From Phenylobacterium sp. SCN 70-31 (GTDB lineage: Bacteria; Pseudomonadota; Alphaproteobacteria; Caulobacterales; Caulobacteraceae), in NCBI RefSeq assembly GCF_001724605.1, contig NZ_MEEX01000017.1:20214-84213 (forward strand): DNA of 64,000 bases. Direction: 5' to 3'. How positions within the stretch are numbered: the stretch's first letter is position 1; every line of letters starts with the position of its first letter. Below are positions 57,310 to 64,000 of the stretch, in pieces. Made by a program: the position numbers and the translations under genes. Under the pieces are notes generated by a model. The model was not told the origin of the DNA, did no database searches, and worked only from the letters and a program-made list of their open reading frames with translations.

Positions 57310-58128
57310 ATGCCCTACGCCCCCCTCGACAGCCTGACCCTCTATTTCGAACGCGCCGGCGACGGCCCGCCGCTGCTGTTCATCTCGGGCACCGGCGGCG
57401 ACCTGCGGGTGCAGCCGAACGTGTTCGCCTCGCCGCTGGCCAAGGCGTTCGACCTTCTGGCCTACGACCAGCGGGGCCTGGGACGCAGCGACAAGCCCGA
57501 CGTGCGTTACACCATGGCCGACTACGCCGACGACGCCGCGGCGCTCATGGCCCATGTCGGCTGGGACCAGGCCCTGGTGGTCGGCGTCTCGTTCGGCGGC
57601 ATGGTGGCCCAGGAACTGGCTCTGCGGCATCCGGCGCGGGTGAAGCGCCTGGTCCTGGCCTGCACCTCGCCCGGCGGGGCCGGCGGGGCGTCCTTCCCGT
57701 TCCACGAGATCGAGCACCTGAAAGGCGAGGCCCGCGCCCGCCACATGATCCCGATCAGCGACGTCCGCCGCGACGCCGCCTGGGCCGCCGCGCATCCGGA
57801 CGAGCACGCCCGGCTGGTCGAACTGACCGCCGCCGACCCGATCGGCGACGAGCCCGGCCGCGCCGCGGGCGCGCACCGCCAGCTCGAAGCCCGCGCGGAC
57901 CACGACACCTGGGACCGCCTGCCGCAAATCGCCTGCCCCACCCTGATCGCCGCCGGCCGCCACGACGGGATCGCCCTGCCCGCCACCCAGGAGAAGATGG
58001 CCGCCCGCATCCCCGGCGCCGAGCTGCGCTGGTACGAGGGCGGCCACCTGTTCATGCTCCAGGATCGCGCCGCCTACCGCGACATCATCGCCTTCCTCAC
58101 CGCCTCACCCCTCGGCGAAAGGCGGTAG
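57310..58128 (+). CDS. Alpha/beta hydrolase
   Basis: A 272-residue alpha/beta-hydrolase: oxyanion region LLFISGTGGDLRVQ, nucleophile elbow GVSFGGMVAQE (serine near 97), aspartate in AAGRHDGIAL and histidine in EGGHLFMLQD. It resembles 3-oxoadipate enol-lactonase-like and esterase families, substrate unknown. Start is uncertain: ATG at 57310 fits the fold best, but an in-frame ATG at 57292 exists and neither has a strong ribosome site. Its last 55 bases overlap the end of the convergent ASCH-like gene. Confidence 0.85.
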   Translation: MPYAPLDSLTLYFERAGDGPPLLFISGTGGDLRVQPNVFASPLAKAFDLLAYDQRGLGRSDKPDVRYTMADYADDAAALMAHVGWDQALVVGVSFGGMVAQELALRHPARVKRLVLACTSPGGAGGASFPFHEIEHLKGEARARHMIPISDVRRDAAWAAAHPDEHARLVELTAADPIGDEPGRAAGAHRQLEARADHDTWDRLPQIACPTLIAAGRHDGIALPATQEKMAARIPGAELRWYEGGHLFMLQDRAAYRDIIAFLTASPLGERR

Positions 58129-58628
58129 CCGACCTCCAGGCTCTCGGTCAGGCCCAGCGCCTTCAGCTTGCGGACGTTCAGCTTGAAGGGCGCCGTCTCC
58201 ATCCCGAGCATCCCGGCGAGGTCGCCGGCGCGGCGCCCGGGATGCCGGGCGATCAGTTCGAGGACCCGGGCCGTCCAGGCGCCGCGGGCGTCCAGCCGCC
58301 CCAGCCGCTCCAGCACGCCCGTGAGGTCCAGGTCCCGGCGCAGGGCGTCCCGCGGGTCGGCGCCCACATACCGCACCCGGACACGATACGCCGTCCCCTC
58401 GCCCGCCAGACTCGCCCGCAGCCCATCCGCCGACGCCGCACCGGCCGCCAGGGCCTCGGCGTCGGTGATCCCGGCCGGATCGACCTCGGCCACCTCGTCG
58501 ATGGCGAGCTGGCCCACGGCGGTGTTCAGCGTGCCGCCGGTCTTCACGGACGGCCGCTTCCAGCGGCGGAAGACCAGGCTGACCTCGCCGCGGCGAACGG
58601 CCTCCAGTTGGGCGACCTTCAGCAGCAT
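58074..58628 (-). CDS. ASCH/PUA-like and winged-helix two-domain protein
   Basis: A 184-residue protein that I cannot name with certainty. The N-terminal half (KVAQLEAVRRGEVSLVFRRWK, VKTGGTLNTAVGQLAIDEVAEVD) looks like an ASCH/PUA-type nucleic-acid or nucleotide-binding fold. The C-terminal half (VLELIARHPGRRAGDLAGMLG, FKLNVRKLKALGLTESLEVGY) reads as a winged helix, DNA-binding in MarR/ArsR style. ATG overlaps the stop of the iron alcohol dehydrogenase gene (TGATG). The stop end overlaps the alpha/beta hydrolase by 55 bases in antisense. Confidence 0.65.
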   Translation of the reverse strand: MLLKVAQLEAVRRGEVSLVFRRWKRPSVKTGGTLNTAVGQLAIDEVAEVDPAGITDAEALAAGAASADGLRASLAGEGTAYRVRVRYVGADPRDALRRDLDLTGVLERLGRLDARGAWTARVLELIARHPGRRAGDLAGMLGMETAPFKLNVRKLKALGLTESLEVGYRLSPRGEAVRKAMMSR

Positions 58629-59776
58629 CAGCCGGCCGCGATCTCGAGGATCTCCACGATGTCGGCCGGCCCCGAGATCGGGCGCGGGCTGTTGCGGACC
58701 CCACCGTCGTGCATCGTGTGCTCGGCGATGGCCTGGAAGTCGCCGCGCGTCACGCCCACGCTCCTCAGGTCGGACGGCAGGTCCAGCCGCCGGACGAGAT
58801 CGCGGACGGCTCCCGCCGCATCCCCGCCGCCCAGGGCCTCGGCGACGGCGCCGTCCGGGCCGCTGGCCCCCGTCCACGCCAGCACCGCCGGCAGGATCAC
58901 GCACGAGGTGATCCCGTGCGGCACGCCGTAGCCGCCGCCCAGGGTGTGGCCGATGGCGTGGCTTGGTCCCATCCCACGCCCCGATCCGACGCCGCTGATC
59001 GCCAGCCACATGCCGAACTGGCATTCCAGCCGGGCCGCCAGGTCGCGCGGGTCGGCCTGCGTCGCCGCGAGGCCGGCCGCCAGCCGCTTCAGCCCGTCGA
59101 TGGCCAGGGCGTCCGCATATGGCGCGCGCTGCGGGTGGCGGAGCTGCTCGACGGCGTGGTCCACCGCCTTCATGCCGGTCGAGGCCCAGAGCCGCGGCGG
59201 GGTGTCCAGCGTCATCGCAGGGTCCAGCACCACCGCGCGTGGGGCCAGCATCGGGTGGGTGTAGCCCTCCTTCACGCGCCGGGCCGGATCGCTGACGCCG
59301 GCGAACGGGGTGAACTCGGCGGCCGACAGCGTCGTGGGCACGGCGATCATGCGGACGCCGGGCGCCACCTTCGCCACATCGATACGGTCCGCACCCCGTC
59401 CGGCGCGATAGGCGTCGAGCTGGCCCGCCTCGGTCAGGCCCGCCCACAGGCAGAGCTGCATCACCTTGGTGGCGTCGATCACCGAGCCGCCGCCCAGCGC
59501 CACCAGCAGGTCGGCGCCCGCCGCCCGCGCGGCGTCGGCCCCGCCGATCACGCCCTCGCGCGGGGAATGCGCGCCGATGTCGGCGAAGACCCCGACGCAG
59601 AGCCCGCCCAGCTCCGCCGCGAATCGCGCCGCCGCCCCGTCGGCCAGCGAGCGCGTCGTGGTGAGGAACAGGCGCGTGCAGCCCCAGGCGCCCGCCAGTT
59701 CGCGCACCACCTCCGCCGCCGGGCGCCCGTAGACGATCTGGTCCTGCCTTGGAAAGCGGTGCGTTCCGGTGAGCAT
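58628..59776 (-). CDS. Iron-type alcohol dehydrogenase / maleylacetate reductase-like
   Basis: Group III (iron-type) dehydrogenase of 382 residues. NAD-binding part: ALGGGSVIDATKVMQLC near 90-105 with GGS, then AVPTTLSAAEFTPFA and PMLAPRAVVLDPAMT. Metal-site histidines fall in GPSHAIGHTLGGGYGVPHG (near 265-285). The loss of the typical D..H ligand in some positions resembles maleylacetate reductases, so a role in aromatic ring degradation is possible but no pathway gene is near. The ATG at 59776 has a GGGAGGAAC ribosome site. Only 35 bases separate it from the divergent rnr start. Confidence 0.83.
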   Translation of the reverse strand: MLTGTHRFPRQDQIVYGRPAAEVVRELAGAWGCTRLFLTTTRSLADGAAARFAAELGGLCVGVFADIGAHSPREGVIGGADAARAAGADLLVALGGGSVIDATKVMQLCLWAGLTEAGQLDAYRAGRGADRIDVAKVAPGVRMIAVPTTLSAAEFTPFAGVSDPARRVKEGYTHPMLAPRAVVLDPAMTLDTPPRLWASTGMKAVDHAVEQLRHPQRAPYADALAIDGLKRLAAGLAATQADPRDLAARLECQFGMWLAISGVGSGRGMGPSHAIGHTLGGGYGVPHGITSCVILPAVLAWTGASGPDGAVAEALGGGDAAGAVRDLVRRLDLPSDLRSVGVTRGDFQAIAEHTMHDGGVRNSPRPISGPADIVEILEIAAG

Positions 59777-59811
59777 CTGCGTTCCTCCCAAAACGGTGCT
59801 AAGCACGCCGG

Positions 59812-62100
59812 ATGGCCCGCTCCAAGATGCCGAAGTCGACCCGCTTTGCGAAAGGCCTGCCCGACCGCGAGACCCTGCTGAAGTTCATCCGCGAGAGCGG
59901 CGAGACCGACAAGGCCGCCATCGCCCGCGCGTTCGGGCTGAAGGGCGAGGACCGCCGCCAGCTTCGCGCCCAGCTCCAGACCCTCCAGGCCGAGGGCGCG
60001 CTGGGCAAGCGCGGCCGCCGGGGGCTGGCCGAGGCCGGCGCCCTGCCCGAGGTGGGCGTGGCCGACGTGGTCGAGCGCGACGCCGACGGCGAGCTTCTGG
60101 TGCGGCTGACGCGCGGCGAGGACGCCCCCCTGGTCCCCCTGGCCCCCGGCGGCGACGTGAAGGGGCCGGCGCCCGGCCTGGGCGACCGTGTGCTGGTCCG
60201 CTTCGTCCCCCTCGAGAACGGCGAGACCGAGGCGCGGCTGATCAAGCGCCTGGGCCAGAGCGCGCACCGCATCCTGGGCGTGGTCCGCAAGGCGCGGCGC
60301 GAGGTGCGGGTCGAGCCCGTCGACCGCCGCTCGAAGGACACCCTGCTCCTGCCCGAGGGCGAGGACGTCCGGGACGGCGACCTCGTGCTGGCCCAGGTCG
60401 AGCCGCACGGTCCCCGCTACGGACCAAAGCGCGGCAAGCTGCTGGAGGTGGTGGGCCGCGAGGACGAACCGCGCGCCTATTCGCTCATCGCCATCCACGC
60501 CCACGGGATCCCCATCGGCTTCTCGGACGCCGCCGAAGCCGAGGCCGAGGCCGCCCAGCCGCCGACCCTGTCGGGCCGGGAAGACCTGCGCGACGTCCCC
60601 CTCATCACCATCGACCCCCAGGACGCGCGCGACCACGACGACGCCGTCTACGCCCACCCCGACGACGATCCGAAGAACCCCGGCGGCTGGGTCTGCTGGG
60701 TGGCCATCGCCGACGTGGCCGCCTACGTCCGGCCGGGCTCGGAGCTGGACCGCATCGCCCGCGACAAGGGCAACAGCGTCTACTTCCCCGACCGGGTCGA
60801 GCCCATGTTGCCCGAACGCCTGTCCAACGGCCTGTGCAGCCTGCGCGAGGGCGAGAACCGCGCCACCCTGGCCGTCCGCATGGTGTTCGGCGCCGACGGC
60901 AGGAAGCGCGGCCACCGGTTCGTCCGCGGCCTGATGCGCTCGGCGGCCAAGCTCAGCTACGAACAGGCCCAGGCGGCCATCGACGGCCAGACCGACGACA
61001 AAACCGCGCCGCTGCTGGAACCGGTCCTGAAGCCGCTGTGGGCGGCCTACGCCTGCCTGAAGACGGGCCGCGACGCCCGCTCGCCCCTGGCCATCGAGAG
61101 CGCCGAGCGGCGCATCGCCATGACCCGCGAGGGCGAGATCGCCGCGATCACCCCCCGCGCGACGCTGGACGCCATGAAGCTCATCGAGGAGTTCATGATC
61201 CAGGCCAACGTCTGCGCCGCCGAGACGCTGGAGCAGAAGAAGACCCCGCTGATCTACCGCATCCACGACCAGCCCAGCCGCGAGAAGATCCAGGCCCTGG
61301 CCGACCTGCTGGACACCCTGGGCCTGCCCTGGGCCAAGGGCGAGGCGCCCCGCACCGAGCGCTTCAACCGCCTGCTGGACGAGACCCGCGGCGGGCCGCA
61401 CGCCGACATCGTCAACGAGGTGGTCCTGCGCACCCAGATGCAGGCCCACTACTCCACCGACAATATCGGCCACTACGGGCTGAATCTGGCGAAATACGCC
61501 CACTTCACCTCGCCGATCCGCCGCTACGCCGACCTGATCGTCCACCGGGCGCTGGTGACGGCGCTCGGCTTCGGCGACGACGGCCTCTCGCAGTTCGACA
61601 TCTCGCAGATGGCGGGCACGGCCGAGATCATCACCTTCGCCGAGCGGCGCGCCATGGCGGCCGAGCGCGACGCCACCGACCGCTACGTGGCCGCCTTCCT
61701 GGCCGACCGGGTGGGCGCCGAGTTCGCGGGCCGGATCACCGGCGTCACCCGCTTCGGCCTCTTCGTGCGCCTGGCCGAGACGGGCGCCGACGGCCTGGTT
61801 CCCGTCTCGCGACTGGGCGGCGAGTTCTTCGTCCACGACGAGCGGACCCACGCGCTGGTGGGCGAGCGGTCGGGCGCCCGCTGGCCCCTGGGCATGACGG
61901 TCCAGGTCCGCCTGGCCGAGGCCACGCCCATCACCGGCGGCCTGCTGTTCGACATGCTGAGCGACCCGGCCCCGCCCGACCGCTCCATGCCCCTCCCCCG
62001 CCTCGGCGTCCGCGGCCGCGGCGACCGCCGCCCCCCTTCTGGTCGTCCGCCGGGTATCCGCACCGGCCGCAAGAAGAAGATGGGCGGCAAGAAGCGCTAA
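59812..62100 (+). CDS. rnr: Ribonuclease R
   Basis: RNase R of 762 residues, a processive 3'-5' exoribonuclease active on structured RNA. An N-terminal winged-helix part and cold-shock domains precede the RNB domain: TIDPQDARDHDDAVYA with the catalytic aspartates (near 275-288), VAIADVAAYV, GNSVYFPDRVEPMLPERLSN (split), KTPLIYRIHDQP and FTSPIRRYADLIVHR. The S1 domain (about 635-715) and a basic tail (GIRTGRKKKMGGKKR) follow. ATG at 59812. Confidence 0.97.
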   Translation: MARSKMPKSTRFAKGLPDRETLLKFIRESGETDKAAIARAFGLKGEDRRQLRAQLQTLQAEGALGKRGRRGLAEAGALPEVGVADVVERDADGELLVRLTRGEDAPLVPLAPGGDVKGPAPGLGDRVLVRFVPLENGETEARLIKRLGQSAHRILGVVRKARREVRVEPVDRRSKDTLLLPEGEDVRDGDLVLAQVEPHGPRYGPKRGKLLEVVGREDEPRAYSLIAIHAHGIPIGFSDAAEAEAEAAQPPTLSGREDLRDVPLITIDPQDARDHDDAVYAHPDDDPKNPGGWVCWVAIADVAAYVRPGSELDRIARDKGNSVYFPDRVEPMLPERLSNGLCSLREGENRATLAVRMVFGADGRKRGHRFVRGLMRSAAKLSYEQAQAAIDGQTDDKTAPLLEPVLKPLWAAYACLKTGRDARSPLAIESAERRIAMTREGEIAAITPRATLDAMKLIEEFMIQANVCAAETLEQKKTPLIYRIHDQPSREKIQALADLLDTLGLPWAKGEAPRTERFNRLLDETRGGPHADIVNEVVLRTQMQAHYSTDNIGHYGLNLAKYAHFTSPIRRYADLIVHRALVTALGFGDDGLSQFDISQMAGTAEIITFAERRAMAAERDATDRYVAAFLADRVGAEFAGRITGVTRFGLFVRLAETGADGLVPVSRLGGEFFVHDERTHALVGERSGARWPLGMTVQVRLAEATPITGGLLFDMLSDPAPPDRSMPLPRLGVRGRGDRRPPSGRPPGIRTGRKKKMGGKKR

Positions 62101-62128
62101 CGGCCGCGAAGCGGCGCCTCCCGATTCG

Positions 62129-62205
62129 AAAACCACAGAAGACACGGAAGCGCACAGAAAGCGCCCGGTCTTCCTTCCGTGTTTTCTGTGCCCTTCTGTG
62201 GTTCC
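62129..62205. repeat. Intergenic palindromic repeat, copy 2
   Basis: Diverged copy of the element at 1096-1167. The left arm GAAAACCACAGAAGACACGG (from 62129) and the right arm ending CTTCTGTGGTT (to 62203) pair imperfectly, with extra near-repeats of CACAGAA and TTCTGTG in the middle. It starts 28 bases after the rnr stop and so probably ends its mRNA. Confidence 0.7.
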
Positions 62206-62295
62206 AAGACGGAACCCCGCTCGCGCGAAGGCTGCGACGATCCTTCCGCCACGGCAGGCTTCCCAGCCCCGTGCGGCGGGTCATACAATTGTTTC

Positions 62296-63009
62296 ATGCC
62301 GACCGACGCCCCCATCGTCCACAAGCCCGAAGGCCCGCCCCGCGTGCCCGGCCAGCGGGCCGTGCGCCCCAAGAACGCCGCCACGGTGATGATCATCCGG
62401 CGCGACGGACCCAAGCCGCGCGTCCTCATGGGCAAGCGACACGGCGGCCACAGCTTCATGCCCGACCGCTGGGTGTTCCCCGGCGGGAGGATCGACCGGG
62501 CCGACTATCGCGCCCCCTACGCCACCGACCTGCGGACCGACGTGGGCGGCCTGTTCGACCGCTACCTGCCCGCCGGTAAGGGCCGGGCCCTGGCCCTGGC
62601 CGCCGTCCGCGAGACCTGGGAGGAGGCCGGCCTCCTGCTGGCCCGGCCAGGCGAGGCGCGCGGCCGCGGCCCCTGGAAGGACTTCGTCGACCAGGGCGTC
62701 CTGGCCGACCTCGACGCCATGGACGTGATCGCCCGCGCCATCACCCCGCCGGCGGTGGGCAAGCGGTTCGACACCTGGTTCCTGATGGCCGACGCCGAGC
62801 GCCTCACCAGCCTGGACCGCCAGGCCGACTGCGGCGAACTGGAGGAGATCGCCTGGGTCGACTTCGACGACGCCCAGGGCCTGCCCCTGCCCGCCGTCAC
62901 CCGCATGATGATCCGCGAGGCCGTCCTGCGCATGGACGACCCCACCCGTCCCAAGCCCTTCCTGCGCTACAAGGATCGCGAAGGGGGCATGCGGCCGGTG
63001 AGCCTCTGA
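62296..63009 (+). CDS. Nudix hydrolase
   Basis: Nudix-fold protein of 237 residues. The box is split: PDRWVFPGGRID provides the glycines and ALAAVRETWEEAGLLL the RExxEExG catalytic helix, but about 35 residues lie between them instead of a few. That long insertion is seen in the NUDT19/RP2p-like and some CoA-pyrophosphatase-related Nudix groups. Substrate unknown. Position before rpmG is conserved in several alphaproteobacteria. ATG at 62296 lacks a good ribosome site. Confidence 0.85.
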   Translation: MPTDAPIVHKPEGPPRVPGQRAVRPKNAATVMIIRRDGPKPRVLMGKRHGGHSFMPDRWVFPGGRIDRADYRAPYATDLRTDVGGLFDRYLPAGKGRALALAAVRETWEEAGLLLARPGEARGRGPWKDFVDQGVLADLDAMDVIARAITPPAVGKRFDTWFLMADAERLTSLDRQADCGELEEIAWVDFDDAQGLPLPAVTRMMIREAVLRMDDPTRPKPFLRYKDREGGMRPVSL

Positions 63010-63042
63010 ACGCTTCCGCCCTCCCACGGCGGGAGAGGCAGG

Positions 63043-63070
63043 TTGACTTCCGGGCGCGGATTCGTATTTT
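63043..63070 (+). promoter_or_regulatory. Sigma-70-type promoter of rpmG
   Basis: TTGACT (63043-63048) and TATTTT (63065-63070) are separated by 16 bases, upstream of the ribosomal protein gene by about 70 bases. Confidence 0.55.
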
Positions 63071-63137
63071 CCGCGCCTCCTGAACACCGCCGGCGGTGCG
63101 ACCCCGCTTGGCCCCGCAATCTTAAGGGACCCGCACC

Positions 63138-63305
63138 ATGGCGAAGCCCGCCTCCATCAAGATCCGCCTGAATTCCTCGGCGGACACCGGCTTCTTCTAC
63201 GTCACCAAGAAGAACGCCCGCACCAAGACCGACAAGATGGTGCTGAAGAAGTACGACCCGATCGTGCGCAAGCACGTCGAGTTCAAGGAAGGCAAGATCA
63301 AGTAG
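63138..63305 (+). CDS. rpmG: 50S ribosomal protein L33
   Basis: Ribosomal protein L33 of 55 residues ([18 protein letters not shown], then [34 protein letters not shown]). It has no cysteines, so it is the zinc-free form, fitting for a single-copy gene. An AAGGGA ribosome site precedes the ATG, a sigma-70-like promoter lies upstream and an intrinsic terminator follows 30 bases after the stop, so it is a one-gene unit. Confidence 0.97.
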   Translation: MAKPASIKIRLNSSADTGFFYVTKKNARTKTDKMVLKKYDPIVRKHVEFKEGKIK

Positions 63306-63334
63306 GCCGACGAGGCCTCTGATTCCGAACGAAG

Positions 63335-63362
63335 ACGCCCGGCCTCACCGCCGGGCGTTTTT
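63335..63362 (+). terminator. Intrinsic terminator of rpmG
   Basis: ACGCCCGGC (63335-63343) pairs with GCCGGGCGT (63350-63358), six-base loop, followed by TTTTT. Classic Rho-independent form. Confidence 0.92.
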
Positions 63363-63430
63363 CGTTGCGCTCGACGGTGTCACGTCGCCGCGGCAAAATA
63401 GGAGATCGGGATCGCGAATATCGCACAAGA

Positions 63431-63784
63431 TCAATTCGCTGCCATTACTCCAAGCGCTGACGAACCGCCGCTCAGTTTCGCCATTAGCATCATGTTGTGC
63501 GTCTTAACTTTTCCAGCAAGGGTGAAGAGGTCGATCAGCAACCAGATGCCAAGGGCGGCAAGGAAGAGGAATCCGATGCCGAACCAGATCGTTGCCCACC
63601 CAAGGACGCTGAGCACAAGCTGACCGATCGCAGAACCGGTGAGGCCCATGTAAAAGCGGTGCGCCCCTACTCCACCGAGAAAAAACCAAAGAAGGTAAGC
63701 CGCCCCTGCGGACTTCTTTCCCGTTTGAAAAGCCATCAAGGCCTGTGCGTCAGCGCTCAGTCCTGCGTTGATAGTCGTGCTCAT
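63431..63784 (-). CDS. TM2-domain membrane protein
   Basis: A 117-residue protein of the TM2 family: soluble N-terminus to about 24, then KKSAGAAYLLWFFLGGVGAHRFYMGLTG (family motif GxxGxHRFYxG near 38-48) and a second span WFGIGFLFLAALGIWLLIDLF. TM2 proteins have no settled function. It lies alone on the minus strand after the rpmG terminator; base composition is somewhat lower in GC than the neighbours. Confidence 0.85.
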   Translation of the reverse strand: MSTTINAGLSADAQALMAFQTGKKSAGAAYLLWFFLGGVGAHRFYMGLTGSAIGQLVLSVLGWATIWFGIGFLFLAALGIWLLIDLFTLAGKVKTHNMMLMAKLSGGSSALGVMAAN

Positions 63785-64000
63785 TTCTCCCCCCGGAGCC
63801 TGAAAGGGAGAAAATATACCCTAGTTTGGTGAACGACAATCGACGAACTTCAGGTTGCATTGATCTCCGCGGAAGCGACAACGCCGGGAACCGGCCCCCG
63901 CCCTAGAGCGCGTTGGCCCTAGATTGAATCGAAGATTCCGCGGGGAGGCGGATCATGATTCAAGCTGTGTGCTGGGTGGAGGTCAGCACAGATGGTGAAG
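63785..64000. other. Window edge, possible start of a mobile element
   Basis: After the TM2 start there is no complete gene. TAGAGCGCGTTGGCCCTAGATTGAATC (63904-63930, shown in part) looks like an element end: TTGAATC (63924-63930) is mirrored by GATTCAA (63957-63963), and an open frame starts ATG at 63955 and runs off the window. An insertion-sequence end is a guess. Confidence 0.3.

Noticed and set aside
59548..62145. Long open frame opposite rnr
   Set aside because: Same reason: antisense to a fully conserved gene.

Overview
The window is very GC-rich, densely packed chromosomal DNA from an alphaproteobacterium, most likely a member of the Caulobacteraceae (Phenylobacterium or Caulobacter-like). 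Evidence: a divergent fliX / flgI-rod-binding protein-flbY flagellar locus, a dipM-type LysM/LytM division factor beside pcm-surE-serS-tatCBA-scpBA-nagZ-ftsN, an FMN riboswitch before a type-II ribH, a GTTC-N7-GTTC LexA box before uvrA, and TrmFO. No rRNA, tRNA, CRISPR array or complete insertion sequence was recognised.

Layout. 1-6.1 kb: 5'-truncated alternative oxidase overlapping a group III truncated haemoglobin, an Atm1/HMT1-like ABC exporter, a LOG-family hydrolase, an exported sulfatase and a DUF1330 protein. 6.4-9.1 kb: nadE (with a palindromic operator at its promoter) and dksA. 9.2-11.7 kb: flagellar genes around a sigma-54 promoter. 11.8-13 kb: FMN riboswitch, ribH and a PaaI thioesterase. 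13-17.2 kb: a frameshifted ABC-F ATPase, a divergent SDR/AraC pair and a small secreted protein. 17.3-25.3 kb: uvrA, a DUF3597 protein, a glutathione transferase, trmFO, a squalene/phytoene-synthase-like protein and a PuuD-like membrane protein. 25.3-28.7 kb: Mth938-like protein, secF, secD, yajC. 28.8-41.3 kb: a DUF815 ATPase facing a long minus-strand run from dgt through ftsN, nagZ, scpA, scpB, tatABC, serS, surE and pcm to dipM, which links cell division, chromosome segregation and export. 41.4-48.7 kb: erpA, a frameshifted GST, xth, nnrU-like, ruvX, pyrB and a catalytically degenerate dihydroorotase. 48.7-55.1 kb: a soluble PAS chemoreceptor, then plsY-dprA-topA. 55.1-59.8 kb: an accessory insertion (lower-GC beta-propeller-like gene, alpha/beta hydrolase, ASCH-like/winged-helix protein, iron-type alcohol dehydrogenase) between topA and rnr. 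59.8-64 kb: rnr, a Nudix hydrolase, rpmG, a TM2 protein and an edge that may be the start of a mobile element.

Most of the window is housekeeping. The points most worth a second look are the nadE operator, the degenerate PyrC-like and DipM proteins, the pair of possible complex I assembly homologues beside secDF, the topA-rnr insertion, two frameshifts that share the same GC-dinucleotide signature, two copies of an intergenic palindromic repeat, and the LexA and riboswitch control sites.
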